Shown here: in pieces, positions 23,220 through 35,489 of the stretch | Position numbering within the stretch: position 1 is the first letter of the stretch | How the letters are laid out: each line of letters begins with the position of its first letter | From: Eumeta japonica | Taxonomy: Eukaryota; Arthropoda; Insecta; Lepidoptera; Psychidae | Assembly (NCBI GenBank): GCA_005406025.1 | Contig: BGZK01002105.1 | Location: 1 to 64,000 of the forward strand | DNA length: 64,000 bases | Direction: 5' to 3' | Program-made: the position numbers and the translations under genes | Notes under the pieces: model-generated | Told to the model about the DNA's origin: nothing | Seen by the model: the letters and a program-made list of their open reading frames with translations, nothing else | Database searches by the model: none

Positions 23220-24420
23220 TTTCTAGATTTGACAAATTTCGCATATTTTTAAGTGTATACGCAGCAGACCTAAACTTTTTCGGCAACTTATCGATGTAGA
23301 ACCCCATTGAAGTCTTTCATCTAGAATAATGCCCAGGAATGCAACAGCATCAACAAAACCTAATTCCTGGTTTCGTACTAAAATAGTTCCGGATTTATGG
23401 CTCACACTTGGAAGGGTAAATTTTATACACTTAGTTTTCTTTTCATTATGAAGTAGGTTATTTACAGTAATTTCTCTAATTTCGAGAGAGCAATGCTCAC
23501 ATCGTCATAAGCAGCTTGTTGTCTTTTGGCTATAAATAACAATGATGTGTTTTCTGCAAACAGTACTATCTCATGAACATTTTCAGCAAGGATAGAGCAA
23601 TCGTTTATATATATTAAAAAGAGGAAGGGGTCAAAGATTGATCCCTGTGGTATAGCCATGTGGACCACAGACCCAGACGATCTCTTGCAATTGACATCAA
23701 TCCTCTGTACCCTATTACTGTAACACGACTTCAGAAGATCAAGTGTCCGACTGGATTGAAAGCCTTGAAGAGATCTCAAAATAATTCAATTGCATTCCGC
23801 AAATCCTCCCAGGTTCCAAAAATTTGTAAATAAACTCAACAACAGCGTCGACTGTTGAGCGACTCTGGGTAAATTCGAATTGTTTTTGGAACATCAAATT
23901 ATAGCTTCAAAATGGTTTGATGTACTACCGCCTTTAAATAATGGAATAATTTGCTTTCTTTCATCATATCGAGAAACACGCCATTGTCTAAGTATTTATT
24001 AAAAACAAACACCAAGTACGTCGTAATACAGTCGTCGTAGAGTCTGTAATTGTAACAGAAAGACCATGAGGATCAGCAGTCTTCTTAATTTCCAACGACT
24101 TAAAAGTTCTAATTAACTCTTCCGAATTCATATATTTAAATTCGAAACCAATACCACAGATCCGAATATTTTCTGTTAATAATGATTCAGCAAGAGTGGG
24201 AGATGATTTAAGTCTTGGTGGCCGAGACTGCAATGTCAGTAAAAAACTTAAAAGACAAATGCCTCAGCAACCTCAATGTTTTTATTCGAGGTCTTGTAAT
24301 GTAACTTTAGTTCAAAGTCAATATCGCAGCCCTTAATTTTTCTGATCTCGTTCTTTATGACTCCCCAGGACGCTTTTATCACGTTTTTACTATTCTTCAT
24401 TTTATTGTTTACGTATTTGG
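23220..24420 (-). pseudogene. Decayed LINE reverse transcriptase, minus strand
   Basis: Read on the minus strand from about 24420 downwards, broken frames give in order: SKNVIKASWGVIKNEI (about 24390), SLEIKKTADPHGLSV (about 24100), DMMKESKL (about 23960), SNRVQRIDVN (about 23710), SGSVVHMAIPQGSI (about 23660), FLIYINDCSILAENVHEI (about 23620), and LFAENTSLLF (about 23550), the degraded counterpart of the FADDTSLLF box. A tail with AVAFLGIILDERLQWGS follows (about 23310). This is the RT order of a CR1/jockey-type non-LTR element. The catalytic Asp pair reads AEN, and many stops and frameshifts are present, so it is dead. The fragment at 48.9-49.8 kb belongs to the same family. Confidence 0.85.
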
Positions 24421-24439
24421 CTTTAGCTGCGATGCAAAC

Positions 24440-24820
24440 ACTCGTTTAAGTATTTTTGAATAATTTCTAATGTATGCCACAAAAGTTTCACTATTATTAT
24501 GAGCTCTTTCGTCATAAAGCTCATATAATAACTTTCTACTTATACAAATCCCCACTGTTGTCTAATAACTGAATGATAATGAATCATTTATTTTAATACG
24601 TTTTGGTTGAAATATATTACCATATTCAGCTTTTGTAACATTGAGAATTATGCATCTCACTGGTATCGTCACAGCATTATAGATCTAAAATTCTCTGCCT
24701 GATACTTTTTCTGAAGCTAATTAATCGTTTTTCATTCTATAGTATAACTCTTACATCTCTTTTCAGTATATGTTTAGTAGGTATTATGAAAAATGCTAAT
24801 TGACCATTACGATCTGATAT
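24440..24820. other. AT-rich stretch, possibly more LINE debris
   Basis: Directly upstream (in element orientation) of the LINE remnant. I cannot follow a translated motif here. Confidence 0.3.
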
Positions 24821-24829
24821 TAAATTATT

Positions 24830-25508
24830 AACAATTTTTTTTCCGCTATAATATTTATCGATGTGTTTTTGAGCTCCTTGAGTTCCAAAATATAGTTATT
24901 TATAAGTTTTTGAGCTTTTCATGCTAAAAATATCAAAAGACGGCTGAACCTGCAGAGTATTCCTGCAATTTCATGTTACTTTCAAAAACCTAAATTTCAA
25001 AAGACTTAGTTCAAAAACTAAAAAATATTAAAAAAACGCTATTTTAAATTCTCAACTATAGTGTTTTTCAAATGGCTGGTTCAATTTTGATCCATTTTAC
25101 GGTAATCGACGTAGTTTTTTAAGTAGGAAAAAATTACCAAATACCAAACGTTAATCTATTAAGTATTTTAGAAGAAGTCGTTTTGAAAAAACCCTATTTT
25201 TAGAATCTAACCATATCTCTCAAGCGAATCAAGGACCAACGTTGTTTTTGAAAGAGCAGACATGCTTGAATTTTGGTATCGATCGGTAGAGTAGTATTAA
25301 AGTTATTTCAATAAAAACATTTTTCTGAAAACTTTTTTTTGTGACTTTCTCGTAATCTAATGGGCGGAATTAGATCAACGATTCAAGAAGTGTGAGTTAA
25401 GTGTACAACTTTCCAATGCTTCAAACTGAATTTCGATCAATTAATCCGTTAAAAAGTTTATGAGAGGTTTACACACACGCACAAGCACGTATTACCGCAC
25501 GAACTCAT

Positions 25509-25539
<31 letters not shown>

Positions 25540-25615
25540 AGCTTCGAAAGACCCTAAACGTCAAGATTTAATAAAAACTCGATTTTCGAAAATCAGACTG
25601 AAAACCGTATCTTCA
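24830..25615 (+). repeat. Repeat family A, copy 3
   Basis: Same orientation as the copy at 19.8 kb: CAAAAGACGGCTGAACCTGC near its start, internal units, then GTTTATGAGAGGTTTACACA, the CA array at 25508-25535, GCTTCGAAAGACCCTAAACG and the end block TTTTCGAAAATCAGACTGAA. Shorter than copies 1 and 4, with fewer internal units. Confidence 0.7.
25508..25535. repeat. (CA)n microsatellite
   Basis: About 14 uninterrupted CA dinucleotides inside repeat family A, at the place where the other copies carry interrupted CA/GT tracts. Confidence 0.9.
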
Positions 25616-26920
25616 CAATTTATGAATATTTATCAATTTTATTAGCGGAAAGTTAAAAATCAGCCGTATTAGGTATGTGCGTTTTCGGTGCAAAAATATG
25701 GGTTCTCGTGGTGTGGAATCGAGAACAGAACCGAGATTCGGATAATGGTTGATAACGTTATCTATCGATTGATACAAAAGACGAAAGAATTCGTTGTATG
25801 TCCATGTGTGCGAAACCGCCGGTAAATTATGTATATTTTAAGCAGAATCGGAATCAAAAGCGGAGCCAAGACTGAAATCGAAAGAAGGAACAACATCAGG
25901 GACGAGGTAGGCAACGTGATTGGTCGATATAAAAAATGAAAGATACGGTGTCCACGCGGGCGGGGCGGGCCAAAGCTAGGATTTAACACTGCATAGTATC
26001 TGGGCAAACAAATGAATGTAAAACAGAAATCCAGAAATTATTCTGTGAGAATAAGTCCTTGATATTGTAGAATAGAACCTCTCTGTCTATTTGCCCATTT
26101 GCGCGCTTGTGACTCGACAGCCACTGGTCTGATTTACATGGCACTTTTTTTATATAAAAATACGTAATTTGTCCAGATTTTCGTACATATGTTTCTTCCC
26201 GCAACTTCGCTCTTGTTAACGTAAAACCAACTGTTTTACACCGACCCGTTATTGGTCACAGGAATATCGAAGGAGATCGACAGCAGTTCGGTATTGAAAT
26301 CGCGCATAGGACTGGCGTTGAAATCGCAGCAGCAAGCAAGTTCATTTATATTGTAAGAGTATGCAATCTTCGAAAAACTTTGGTTGGAAATGAATCGAGA
26401 GCGAAACCAGAATTGGGACTGAGAGCGTGAGCGCTAGATGGCGATGCCGGTCACGCGCGGTGATCGACGTGCGTCATCAAACACTTTATTCATATCCTTA
26501 TTTGATGAACATTCTAGAACACAATATTCACCAATGAAATTAAAACAATATCAATTCCATTAAAATCGAAGCTCCAGAAATTTAATTTCTATCAAATTCT
26601 TTAACAATAATACAAGTGTACTGCATATAGAATTACCTACTTTGAAGACTATTTTTCAGATGTATTTCTAATAATCCAATGCTCGTTAGATGCAATCTAC
26701 GTACTCGCTATCAGAAAGGAATGAAATTGCTAGAATAGAAATAACATTTCAGTTTTAGAACGATGATGTTTTTACATTTTTTTTTTTTTTGCAGAATAAT
26801 CGCACTTTGTTGTAGAATTTGATCTAAGCCTATACACATAATGACATTGTGAACACATTTTTGTCTGTTTATATGCACGTTTGTACAATAAAATTGTGCA
26901 TGCTCATTTTTACGATGGCA
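25616..26920. other. Repeat-like non-coding stretch with GAATCGGAATCG-type words
   Basis: Between 25690 and 26450 the sequence repeatedly uses six-base words such as GAATCG, GGAGCC, GAAATC and GGGACG, like the tract that precedes the family B hairpin elsewhere. The 81-aa and 73-aa minus frames here are by-products. 26450-26920 is AT-rich with nothing recognised. Confidence 0.4.
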
Positions 26921-26929
26921 TACTCGATT

Positions 26930-27151
26930 TGGATAAGGTTTTCGGTTATCTCTACATACATAATGAAAATAGGTTGTCTTTGTTCGCCAATCACGTAAAA
27001 ACTACTAAACGTATAGACATGGGACTGAGACCATTCGATGCGTAATGATTTGTAGATGGTTCTAGGCTACTCATTTTTCGAATTCCGTAAATCCTTCGCT
27101 ATTTTATTTATAAATAAAAATTACCCAGCGAAGCGGGCGGGACAGCTAGTA
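26930..27151 (+). repeat. Repeat family F ending in a GCTAGT Helitron-like terminus
   Basis: Contains CACGTAAAAACTACTAAACG, ATGGGACTGAGACCATTCGA and TGATTTGTAGATGG, closely matched at 62.1-62.2 kb, and ends with GCGAAGCGGGCGGGACAGCT then AGT. The terminal GC hairpin plus CTAG before T is typical of Helitron-like elements known from moths. The class is from memory. Confidence 0.6.
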
Positions 27152-27743
27152 TATTGATAAGGTTCGGGCTATTATTTTGGCTTTTTTCCCTAGCAATCCT
27201 TGCCAACTTCGCCCGTGTAGGTTTTGGTAAGTTTTTTGATATGCAGCCGATTTAAACCGGCAATATTTATGTTTCTTTTGATGATCCACAGAATAGTTTA
27301 GTTCTTCTCCCGTTTTCACTTACGTGTTTGTAGGCTTTACGATGTTAATTTGATTATTTAAATACGAATGCTTAAAGGGAATGGAAACAATAATTTAGAT
27401 TGTATCTGCGCCGTCACAGCCCACTTACAGCACATCTACTTGAAAGTTAATTAACGAAATAACGTAACTTTTTTATTTTGTTTATTATTCATGGGGAAAT
27501 AACTGCATCGGTCCAATAAGATGGCGAAAGGAGGAAAAACGGCAATAGAAGCGAAAACCATTGAAGGTCCCCAATACATCCCACATCTACGCGGGCGGAG
27601 CCGTGAGCAATAGCTAATGGAGAAGAAAAATTTGTTTATTCGCTTGTTTATTTTAAGTCATGAAATTATTGTTATTATTGCATTTCTAGATGCTGTGTAT
27701 TAAAAAGTTCGCAAAGAAAGAATGATAACAAAAGTTTTGTTTA
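27152..27743. other. Non-coding stretch with one family B-like end
   Basis: At 27588-27617 CTACGCGGGCGGAGCCGTGA precedes GCAATAGCTAAT, another degraded copy of the hairpin plus CTAGT end. The remainder is AT-rich with nothing recognised. Confidence 0.4.
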
Positions 27744-27745
27744 TA

Positions 27746-29037
27746 CGAGGGGCGGCTGATAAGTCCGCGGCCCAAGGTACTTAGCGATGACTCATTATTT
27801 CACAGCTATTACCACTAATTGCGACACTTCTTGTTAGTATAAATATAGCTTCCTTTCGTTATTAAAGTCATTAACAAATTATCTGTCGAAGCACAAACGT
27901 CATCATGTCAGCCGAATCGTCAAATCTCAGTAATATTGAACATCGCGCCGTAATAAAGTACTTCGTAAAGAAAGGAAAAACGCCCAAAGAAATTTTTGAA
28001 GACATGGTATCAGTTCTTCAGGAATCTGCGCCTTCATATACGATGATCAAAAAATGGACTCGCTATTTCAAGAAGGACGAGAGCTGTGAAGATGATCCTC
28101 GCCCAGGGCGTCCTGTGACGGTAGTGACGGAGGAAAATGTCCGAAAAATCGAAAAATTAGTACTGGCCGACCGAAGAATAAAATTATGGCAGATAGCTGA
28201 ATAGTTGCAGATTAGTAAAGAACGAGTTGGAGAAATTATACACGAGCATATGAATATGAAAAAAATCAGTGCGCGTTGGGTACCAAAAATGCTAATGCCG
28301 TTTGACAAGCAGCGGCGACTTCAGACAAGTGAGGATTTTTTGGAGTTAGTCGGGAATAATATAGACGAAATTTGCGACCGAATTGTAACCGTGGATGAAA
28401 CCTGAGTTCGTCAATACGATCCGGAATCTAAACAGGAGTCCATGCAATGGACGAAAAAAGGAGAAAGGCCGCCGAAGAAATTCAAGGTTCAAAAGTCGGC
28501 ATCGAAGCTTATGGCGACAATTTTTTGGGAGAGTTAAGGTGTTTTACTAATTGATTACTTGCCAAAGGGGACTACTATGAATGGCCAATATTACGCGAAT
28601 TTATTGGCTCAGGCACGAGAGGCAGTCGTACAGAAGCGACGTGGGAAGTTATCGCGCGGAGTGCTGTTTTTACAAGACAATGCATCTGTCCACACGGCGC
28701 GGGTTTCGAGGCAGGCCCTGAAGGACACGGGCTTCTCGGAAATTGACCACCCACCCTACAGCCCAGATCTAGCCCCAGCGACTATTTCGTTTTTTCCCAT
28801 TTTAAAAAGGAGTTACGTGGTCGTAGATTTGTTGATGACAATCAAATGAAGATGGCTGTAGAAAGCCATTTTGACTGCAAAGAAAAGGAATATTTTTTGG
28901 GCGGTTTGAAGGCTTTATACACCAAATGTGAAAAATGTATTTCGCTTGAGGTAGACTATATTGAAAAAGAAAAATAAAATACTCGTACTTTTCTTTCATT
29001 TAATGCCTTAGGCCGCGGACTTATCAGCCGCCCCTCG
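27746..29037 (+). mobile_element. Full-length mariner (irritans-like) with intact inverted ends
   Basis: A 1292-bp element flanked by TA on both sides (27744-27745 and 29038-29039). The left end from 27746 and the reverse complement of the right end from 29037 are identical for 27 bases and then match for four of the next five. The GGCTGATAAGTCC core resembles the ends of irritans-subfamily mariners such as Himar1. Size, TA duplication and the single transposase frame between the ends all fit mariner. The ends are perfect while the transposase is broken, so this copy could in principle be moved only by another transposase. Confidence 0.95.
27905..28977 (+). pseudogene. Mariner transposase, inactivated
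   Basis: ATG at 27905 opens MSAESSNLSNIEH. Residues 1-99 hold the N-terminal helix-turn-helix DNA-binding region, with KWTRYFKKD and DPRPGRP. The frame then stops at TAG near 28202, resumes (ERVGEIIHEHM), reaches the first catalytic aspartate in TVDET near 28395, stops at TGA (a Trp is usual here), stops again at TAA after TIFWES near 28535, and resumes with the second aspartate in LQDNASVHTA and the third in YSPDLAP, as in the mariner D,D34D triad. A one-base deletion near 28770 shifts the frame for the last about 67 codons, ending at TAA 28975-28977. Three stops plus one frameshift mean it is dead. All three catalytic aspartates are still readable, so decay is recent to moderate. Confidence 0.95.
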
Positions 29038-29109
29038 TATCCATTTGTAAATCAGTTTTTGTATCTTACATTATAAGATGATTTTTCCCTTTTGCATATA
29101 TTTATTTTT

Positions 29110-29300
29110 TGGGTCATTAACCCCCGACGGAAACAGTGTTATCGTGTTATCATTTAGGGGTGTTATAACTTCGGCATGTATACCTGTATGTCTCTCTGTG
29201 GCATCGCAGCTCCGAAAACGGCTGAACCGATTTCGATTTAGTATTTTGTATCTGAAAGACAACTTAAATAACAGCATTTTAGCTGTGATTCAAAATAATC
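29110..29300 (+). repeat. Interspersed repeat family D, copy 1
   Basis: TTAACCCCCGACGG, GGGGTGTTATAACTTCGGCA, CTGTATGTCTCTCTGTGGCA and AAACGGCTGAACCGATTTCG occur in the same order as TAACCCCTGACGC, GGGGTATTATAAGTATGACC, the CTGTCTGTGACAC block and AAACGGATGAATCGATT at 61.4-61.5 kb. It is a common lepidopteran repeat. The 100-aa frame over it is a shadow. Confidence 0.65.
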
Positions 29301-32300
29301 TGCAGAGCCGTTTGAAGAGCCTTTTGCTAGTTGATGAATCCCTCACCAACTTACACAAGAGCTATTGTTCCAATATATGAACAAACTTGTGTAATATATA
29401 AAATACCGTGTTGATTTGGAATATGTTAACATCGGCCAGAGAAAACGAGGCTGAGTATAGGATTGAACATCAGAACGACTGCGAGAATACCAGCATCTTA
29501 AAGAATAACAAAACAGCTCTTGCCAATTAGCATTTTGACACTGGACATCATTTTCAGTTTGATGAGTTAGGTATCAGTTTTAGATCGAGAACCGAATATT
29601 TTTGAACGGGATTAGACTGAAATAGTGTACATCGAGATAAATAAAACATTGAATTTAAGATCAGACGCACAGGCCCGTATTAACAAACCTCTCATACGAT
29701 GAGCCATCCCTAGAATTAACGCGGGAGCGAGACATGTATTATTTTATAAACCCAAACACTATAACTGTCTTGCTCTGTCTACTCTCAAGAAGGAATGCGG
29801 ACTCACGTGTACAGAAATTAAGTTTGGTATATAATGACATTTTGACAAATATTTAATTTATTTGATTACCTGTTAATAAAATAATAATAACTATAAAATA
29901 AATAAATTATAATAGATATATAAAAATAGAATAAATAAATAAATGAAATAAAATAATATGCATTTTTTTATTATCAAAACAATTATTCAATTTTTTATTC
30001 GTTTCCAAAAAAAAAACATATAAAAAGTTGTTTTTATTATAGATATAAATTTGAATTGACATATATTCTGGAGTGTATCAACCGTAGATAATAAGGTTTA
30101 ACTTAACCATTTACAAAGAATCGTTATACGGAATGGTTGACTGATAGATCGTAGGGTGCACATTGCTTGCAAAGAAGTAAATTTTGTCACCTTGTTTGCG
30201 TCATATTTCATCCCTTAAGTTCCTCATTCTATTTATATACTTATCTATTCCCTAGACCATAGACGACTGAAGGACGTGGGGCGGGGTAAACAGCGCAGGA
30301 ATGACACGACACACATTCGTAAGTTCCGACAATGTAGGGAGCTAAGCATAAATTCAAAATAAATAAAACGCGGGCTCTTGCGGAATAAATCCCATAGAAA
30401 TGAAGTGAACCTTGCGCGGACACTAGCCGGCGCTGGGCTTGCGCGCCCGAACTTTTGGGAGGAAAGCCGGCGCACGGCGAGTCCCCGCGCACGGACTACC
30501 TAAAGCTGTCTGGGCGCATACAAATCACATATGAGTTTTTAAATCGATCATCAATTTACATTTAAACAATTTGTAGATCATATTTTTAAAGAAACGTGTA
30601 TGTATACACTGTAATATGTTGACAAGCATTGATCACGTTAAGGTTAGGCTTAATAATAAAAATATAATGTTCCAATGCCTTTAGTAAAACATATGAAATT
30701 AATTCATTATTACATTACTTTTCGATGCTTGATAAAGTTTCAATACATTAGAGACGAAACGTCGCATATCAAAAAATAGTATAATCGTTTATTAACAAAC
30801 GAAATTTCAAGTACCTGAAAACTAATCTAATTTATTATTATTATGTGTCGTTTCCGCAAGCTCGTCGGTTTCGGTAATTATAATCTTAAAAATGTATGAC
30901 TTATTACATTAAAACCAAAATATGCATAGAATATCTGTAAGAATTGATTTTGTGAATAAACTAACTTTCGCCGCATTGACTCAGAATAATTGTTTTTTTT
31001 TTTTTCAATCAAAATACTGGTAGGTACCCAGTCCAGTTCACAATTAAGTTCTGGTTTGTGTTCCGATTGCCGTCTCATTATATATTTCCAATCCAACCCG
31101 ATCTCTGTTAACTTCAACTGTGGTCTCGTTCTCTCTTTTGAGCCTAATCTCGTTCTCGATCACGATCATTGTTTACGACAATTATAGGCCCGGGGTTTCA
31201 GTTGCGTGATATTATCATAGAGATCTAGATTAAGTTTTAATTCATTAAATATGCATTTTGACGTTACAAAAAAGCACCAGAAGGTTTATTACAACAATAA
31301 ATTAATCCACATACGAAATGTTATCCATACCCATCGGTTCATCAATTATGAATTAGTTGTATATAGTCGCTATCCGGCATAGTCCGTGCTCCGGGATAAC
31401 AAATAATCTATGTTATTTCATTTTCATCAGCGCATAAATTATCTCCATTCAAAAACTCACGTCAATATATTTTTCCGTTACCATAAAAATGATCTAACCA
31501 TAAAATAAATAAATGTTACAAATTCAATGGAAAGAAAGTCGAGTGGAAATTGGAATTTCACAATCAACACCACTTGTTATATCACACGAACCGAAATTTC
31601 GTTGTATTTAATTCAATTCAATTCTGTATAGGATACGCAATCATACACTAAAACCACATAAATTACCGCTAAACGAATTGCTATTTACTCATTTCGTAAA
31701 ATGACTCGCGCGCCATCTACATATATCAAAATGGTTGTACTAATTCAAAAACCTTCGCGCAACTGCAGAGAATCTGTACGAAGTTCCAACACAAACGAAT
31801 GAACGATGCAATGATGACGAGAACATAATCTTATATATAAGTAATACAAAACATATTACATGTATATCAAATCACATTCACATGTCAACAATGTATGAGA
31901 CACGTTTTATACTGTGGAAATATTTATTGGTATGGAACTATCCGTACGTACAGCATAGTCTAGTTCACAAGGAGAAATATATGTTAATTTTTGCTATTGC
32001 CAGTTAAATTACTTGCGATAGAATGGGTTTGAAATTTCATCTAAAAAAATGTGCGAAATGGTCAGTCTTAACAATTAGAGACTTTAAAGAAATGGATTTT
32101 GATTTTTTTGCAAATAACTTGATAAATATTAAATCAAATCATTCTCATCACACCGGAAAATGTGTACGTACAATCTACGCTCATTTGTAGTCACGTCTGC
32201 CTGTAAATGAAAATATTTGAAAACTTATAAACAGAAATAAAAAGTGCAGCTAAATGAAAATACCGCTTGGCTTTTGGCAATTTACTTGACGTAGAAAATA

Positions 32301-32385
32301 AACTTCGTGCACGAGTACGACTCGTATGTCTTCTTTTTTAGCATTTCATTTTTATAAGTCACCCCCGTGTTTTTATTTTAAGTTA
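29301..32385. other. Long non-coding stretch
   Basis: 29430-29690 and 31020-31190 use GAGAACGGGATC-type words like the tract before the family B hairpins. 29880-30010 is extremely AT-rich. 30280-30510 is moderately GC-rich with no exon that I can support (the 83-aa and 76-aa minus frames overlap and lack motifs). Nothing else is recognised. Confidence 0.35.
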
Positions 32386-32394
32386 CTGTGTTCA

Positions 32395-33560
32395 CCCCAA
32401 TTTTCGAAAATCGAGTTTTTACTAGATCTTGTGTTTTAGTTTACTAGGAATCTATTTCGGCCACTTTCTGAGTGATATCTGTGTGTGTATATGTGTGCGT
32501 ACGCATGTATTTTTGTACTTATTATGTATAAACGGGTTCACTCAACTTAAACTTCCTGTAATTTCGAATTAGTTTCGCTCAGTTGATTTTGATGAATCTC
32601 AAAAATAAAGTTTTTAGAAAATGGTTCTTTTTGAAACATATTTTAGATTACCGATTGACATCAAAACTGAATCAGCTTTTTTTCCTAACACTTGCATCGG
32701 CTGCCACAAACTGCATAAAAATCGATTAATTTGTTCAAGAGATATCATTGGAGAAATATTTTTTTAGTGTTTTTTACAATATTTTGTAAGCTCTACCGAT
32801 AAATTCCAAAATATATCCAGTTGCTCTCTTCAAAAACAAAGTCCATCACAGCTAAGCACATCGAAATCAGTTAATCTGTTCAAGAAATATTGTCGGAGAA
32901 AACTTTTTCAGCGTTTTTTTTTTTAATATCCTTTAAACTGCTTAATTGATAAATTCTAAAATCTAACCATAACTACTTCGATCATCGTAAACTACATTCA
33001 AATCGATTGGTTCATTCAAGAGATATCGTTAACGAAATATTCTAAAAAAAAAAGATTTTTTCAAAATAACTTGAAAATCTTGATGGAGTAATGTTTAGTA
33101 CTCGGTCATCTTTTTCTCTGCGTCGAATGCCGTAAAGGACATCCAAATTGAATGAAGTGTTCAAAATATATACTAGTTGAAATATTAAAAAATAAAGTTT
33201 CTTAACTTCCCATTATGAAAATGAAATATTTCCATAAATTGGGAAGATACTGCTTCCCAATTTATGGAACTATAGTTTTATAGTATTAGAACTATAGTTT
33301 TGAACTCGGAGAGCATGAAAAAGCAAAGAAGTCGATGATGATGGGCTCAATAATTTACTGCTACTTTATTTTTAACACTTTGAGCTCGAAAGTGATAAGA
33401 AGTTTCAGGTATGACCTGGATCAACAGTGTTTCAAATTTTATACCTCAAAAATTGATAGACAATATTTATAGTTTAAAAACATATAGATAAATATCATAG
33501 TGAAAAGTTTCAGGAATGTCTTGCAGCGTCAACCGTTTTACATTATTTTTTTTCACCCTA
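32395..33560 (-). repeat. Repeat family A, copy 4 (reverse orientation)
   Basis: Begins with TTTTCGAAAATCGAGTTTTT, then AGGAATCTATTTCGGCCACT, a GT-rich tract (about 32480-32520), several internal units with reverse forms of the AACCGATTTTNATG phrase (for example near 32710, 32860, 33000), and ends at CTTGCAGCGTCAACCGTTTT near 33535. This is the longest, best ordered copy together with 19.8 kb. Confidence 0.7.
33231..33268. repeat. Perfect 16-bp stem hairpin inside repeat family A
   Basis: TCCATAAATTGGGAAG and its exact reverse complement flank the loop ATACTG. It is not seen in the other family A copies. Confidence 0.85.
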
Positions 33561-33828
33561 CCCCTAGCTGGCTCAAGGCTGGCGACGCCCTTGAAGTGCA
33601 CGCAGCCTCATAGCTGCAATATTAAAACAACGTAAGCAAAAATAAAAATCAGACAAATCACGTTCTATCGAATAAATTATCATATCAATGAAAGTATCCT
33701 TTTTAAAACAGAAACCTCAAGCAAAAACGGGCTGAATTATTTGGTAATACGATTAATAAGTGAAAATTACAAATAAATTTAATTAACAGGTATGAAACAT
33801 TTAAGGATTTCTCTATTAAATGTTGTCA

Positions 33829-33871
33829 AATAGTATTCCTATAATTTGTCAAAAATTATAGGAATACTATT
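33829..33871. repeat. Perfect 19-bp stem hairpin with 5-base loop
   Basis: AATAGTATTCCTATAATTT at 33829-33847 pairs perfectly with 33853-33871 around GTCAA. It lies in AT-rich DNA between family A and family B sequence. Confidence 0.85.
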
Positions 33872-33989
33872 ATTCTTTGAAATACTTTCAAAATACTGTT
33901 GTCGATATGTTTTTTCGTTATCAACCTTATAATTCCCGTACTTACTGAAAAATATATTTATGAGTTATAAACTTTTCAACTGATCAATA

Positions 33990-34485
33990 AATTTACATGA
34001 GACTAGCCTTTGCCCGCGCCACCGTACGCGTGGGCATCGAACAAATCCTTTCATCTTTTATGTCGACCAACAGCGCCGGCAGCCATGATCCCGATCTCGG
34101 TCCCGTTCTCGATTATAGAATCGAGATTTGGTATAGACCAAAGACCCTATTTGCGAACACCGAAAACGCACATAATGCCGATATTTTTATCATGAAACGA
34201 TTTGACTTTAGTTACTGATTTCGGTTCGGTTCGCAATTCCGGTCCCGAACCGATGTTGAACTTTAACCTCTCTTGAACATTGTTATTATCAATAATTAAT
34301 TGGCATTGGTATGGAATTTGTTCTACGATCGCGCAAGCAAAGCCGCTATCAAAAGTTAGTATGTTTATAAATAATAGCCTATACGTTATTTTAATGTATA
34401 AGATACATTAAAGTTTCAGCTATTTCTGTTCAGCCGTTAAAGCGTGATTACGTAATAAACATTCAAACACACAAACGTTCACATT
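33990..34485 (+). repeat. Helitron-like repeat family B, copy 2
   Basis: TCTCGGTCCCGTTCTCGATT-type words, then GAATTTGTTCTACGATCGCG with CAAGCAAAGCCGC, ATCAAAAGTTAGTATG, GTTTCAGCTATTTCTGTTCA and GTAATAAACATTCAAACACA. Block by block it matches 8.5-8.9 kb. The 73-aa and 61-aa frames are shadows. Confidence 0.65.
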
Positions 34486-34487
34486 TA

Positions 34488-34640
34488 GGGCCTCTTCCAA
34501 TATCTGTTATTAAATTCACTTTAACAAAAATTTACTTTAAAATTAATTCTGCTTTCTACGTCCATTTTAATAGTTTTTAGCCCTAACAATCATTCTAAAG
34601 AGGACGCAGAAAGTTAAAACAAATATTTATATGAACAAAA
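34488..34640. repeat. Palindromic MITE family G, partial copy
   Basis: GGGCCTCTTCCAATATCTGT, TTTACTTTAAAATTAATTCT and GCTTTCTACGTCC followed by TTTTTAGCCCTAACA align with the left half and centre of the palindrome at 44.4-44.6 kb. The right arm is only partly recognisable. Confidence 0.5.
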
Positions 34641-35480
34641 TATTTAGAATCAACAAGTAAACTTTATTAGGACTTCATTTTCACAATTATTGTATTTCAA
34701 CTAAAGTAATGAAGACTAACATCTTCCACTAACACAAACTAGTAGAGACTAGTCCACATTTTTTAGTTTCAAAGACAAGAAATGATTGATGTCTAGAAGC
34801 AACACAAACTGAGCCCTCAAGGGAGACCGCCGGTAGTTTATTAAAATGCCGGTATAAAAATAAACAATTTTTATTCAATTACAACATAGCAGTCCTGTTT
34901 TTTTAACTTAGACATACACTTTGTTCTTTATAATACTGCAAGGGCGTCGAGTGATTCAATTTTTTTCATTCATATACACTTTCCGGAAAGAGCTTGTACA
35001 AACTTTATGTAATTTGACAGAGAATTTTACGATTGTTAAAAATAGTAAAAATACATAAACACTTCATTTTTATGTATCGGCGGGGATCGGTATCGCTGCG
35101 TCTCTGCTGCCCAAAATACTCGTTGCAAAACCGTCACAAAGCCCGTTGAGCTTCGAGTAGTTACATGTACGTATCAAACTTACAATAACAATAAAGTTCA
35201 TTTACAAAATGTAATACTTCGATCACTATAGAGTTCAGTCGACTGTACGAAGGGCGTTGCGCATACGGCTGATGGGAGCCTGTAACAAACGGCAAACGAT
35301 ACTGTCAAGCAACATGTACTCTCCTCGTATACCTTGAGGTGGACAATGGCTGGAAGAATTTTCATGTAACAATCCTAAACTTATATATCGAAGCTAAATC
35401 ACAACAGTGCTTGTGTACGCTATTTTCCCCCCTTAAAAATTATTGTGGGTTCAGAGATCATAAGCAACTGACGGAAGAGG
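34641..35480. other. Non-coding stretch, nothing recognised
   Basis: AT-rich. The 98-aa frame starting at 35339 runs into the MITE at 35490 and is not a gene. Confidence 0.35.
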
Positions 35481-35489
35481 GGCGGGCCG

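Noticed and set aside
25500..25540. CRISPR-like array
   Set aside because: It is a CA microsatellite inside a dispersed repeat; there are no spacers and this is an animal genome.
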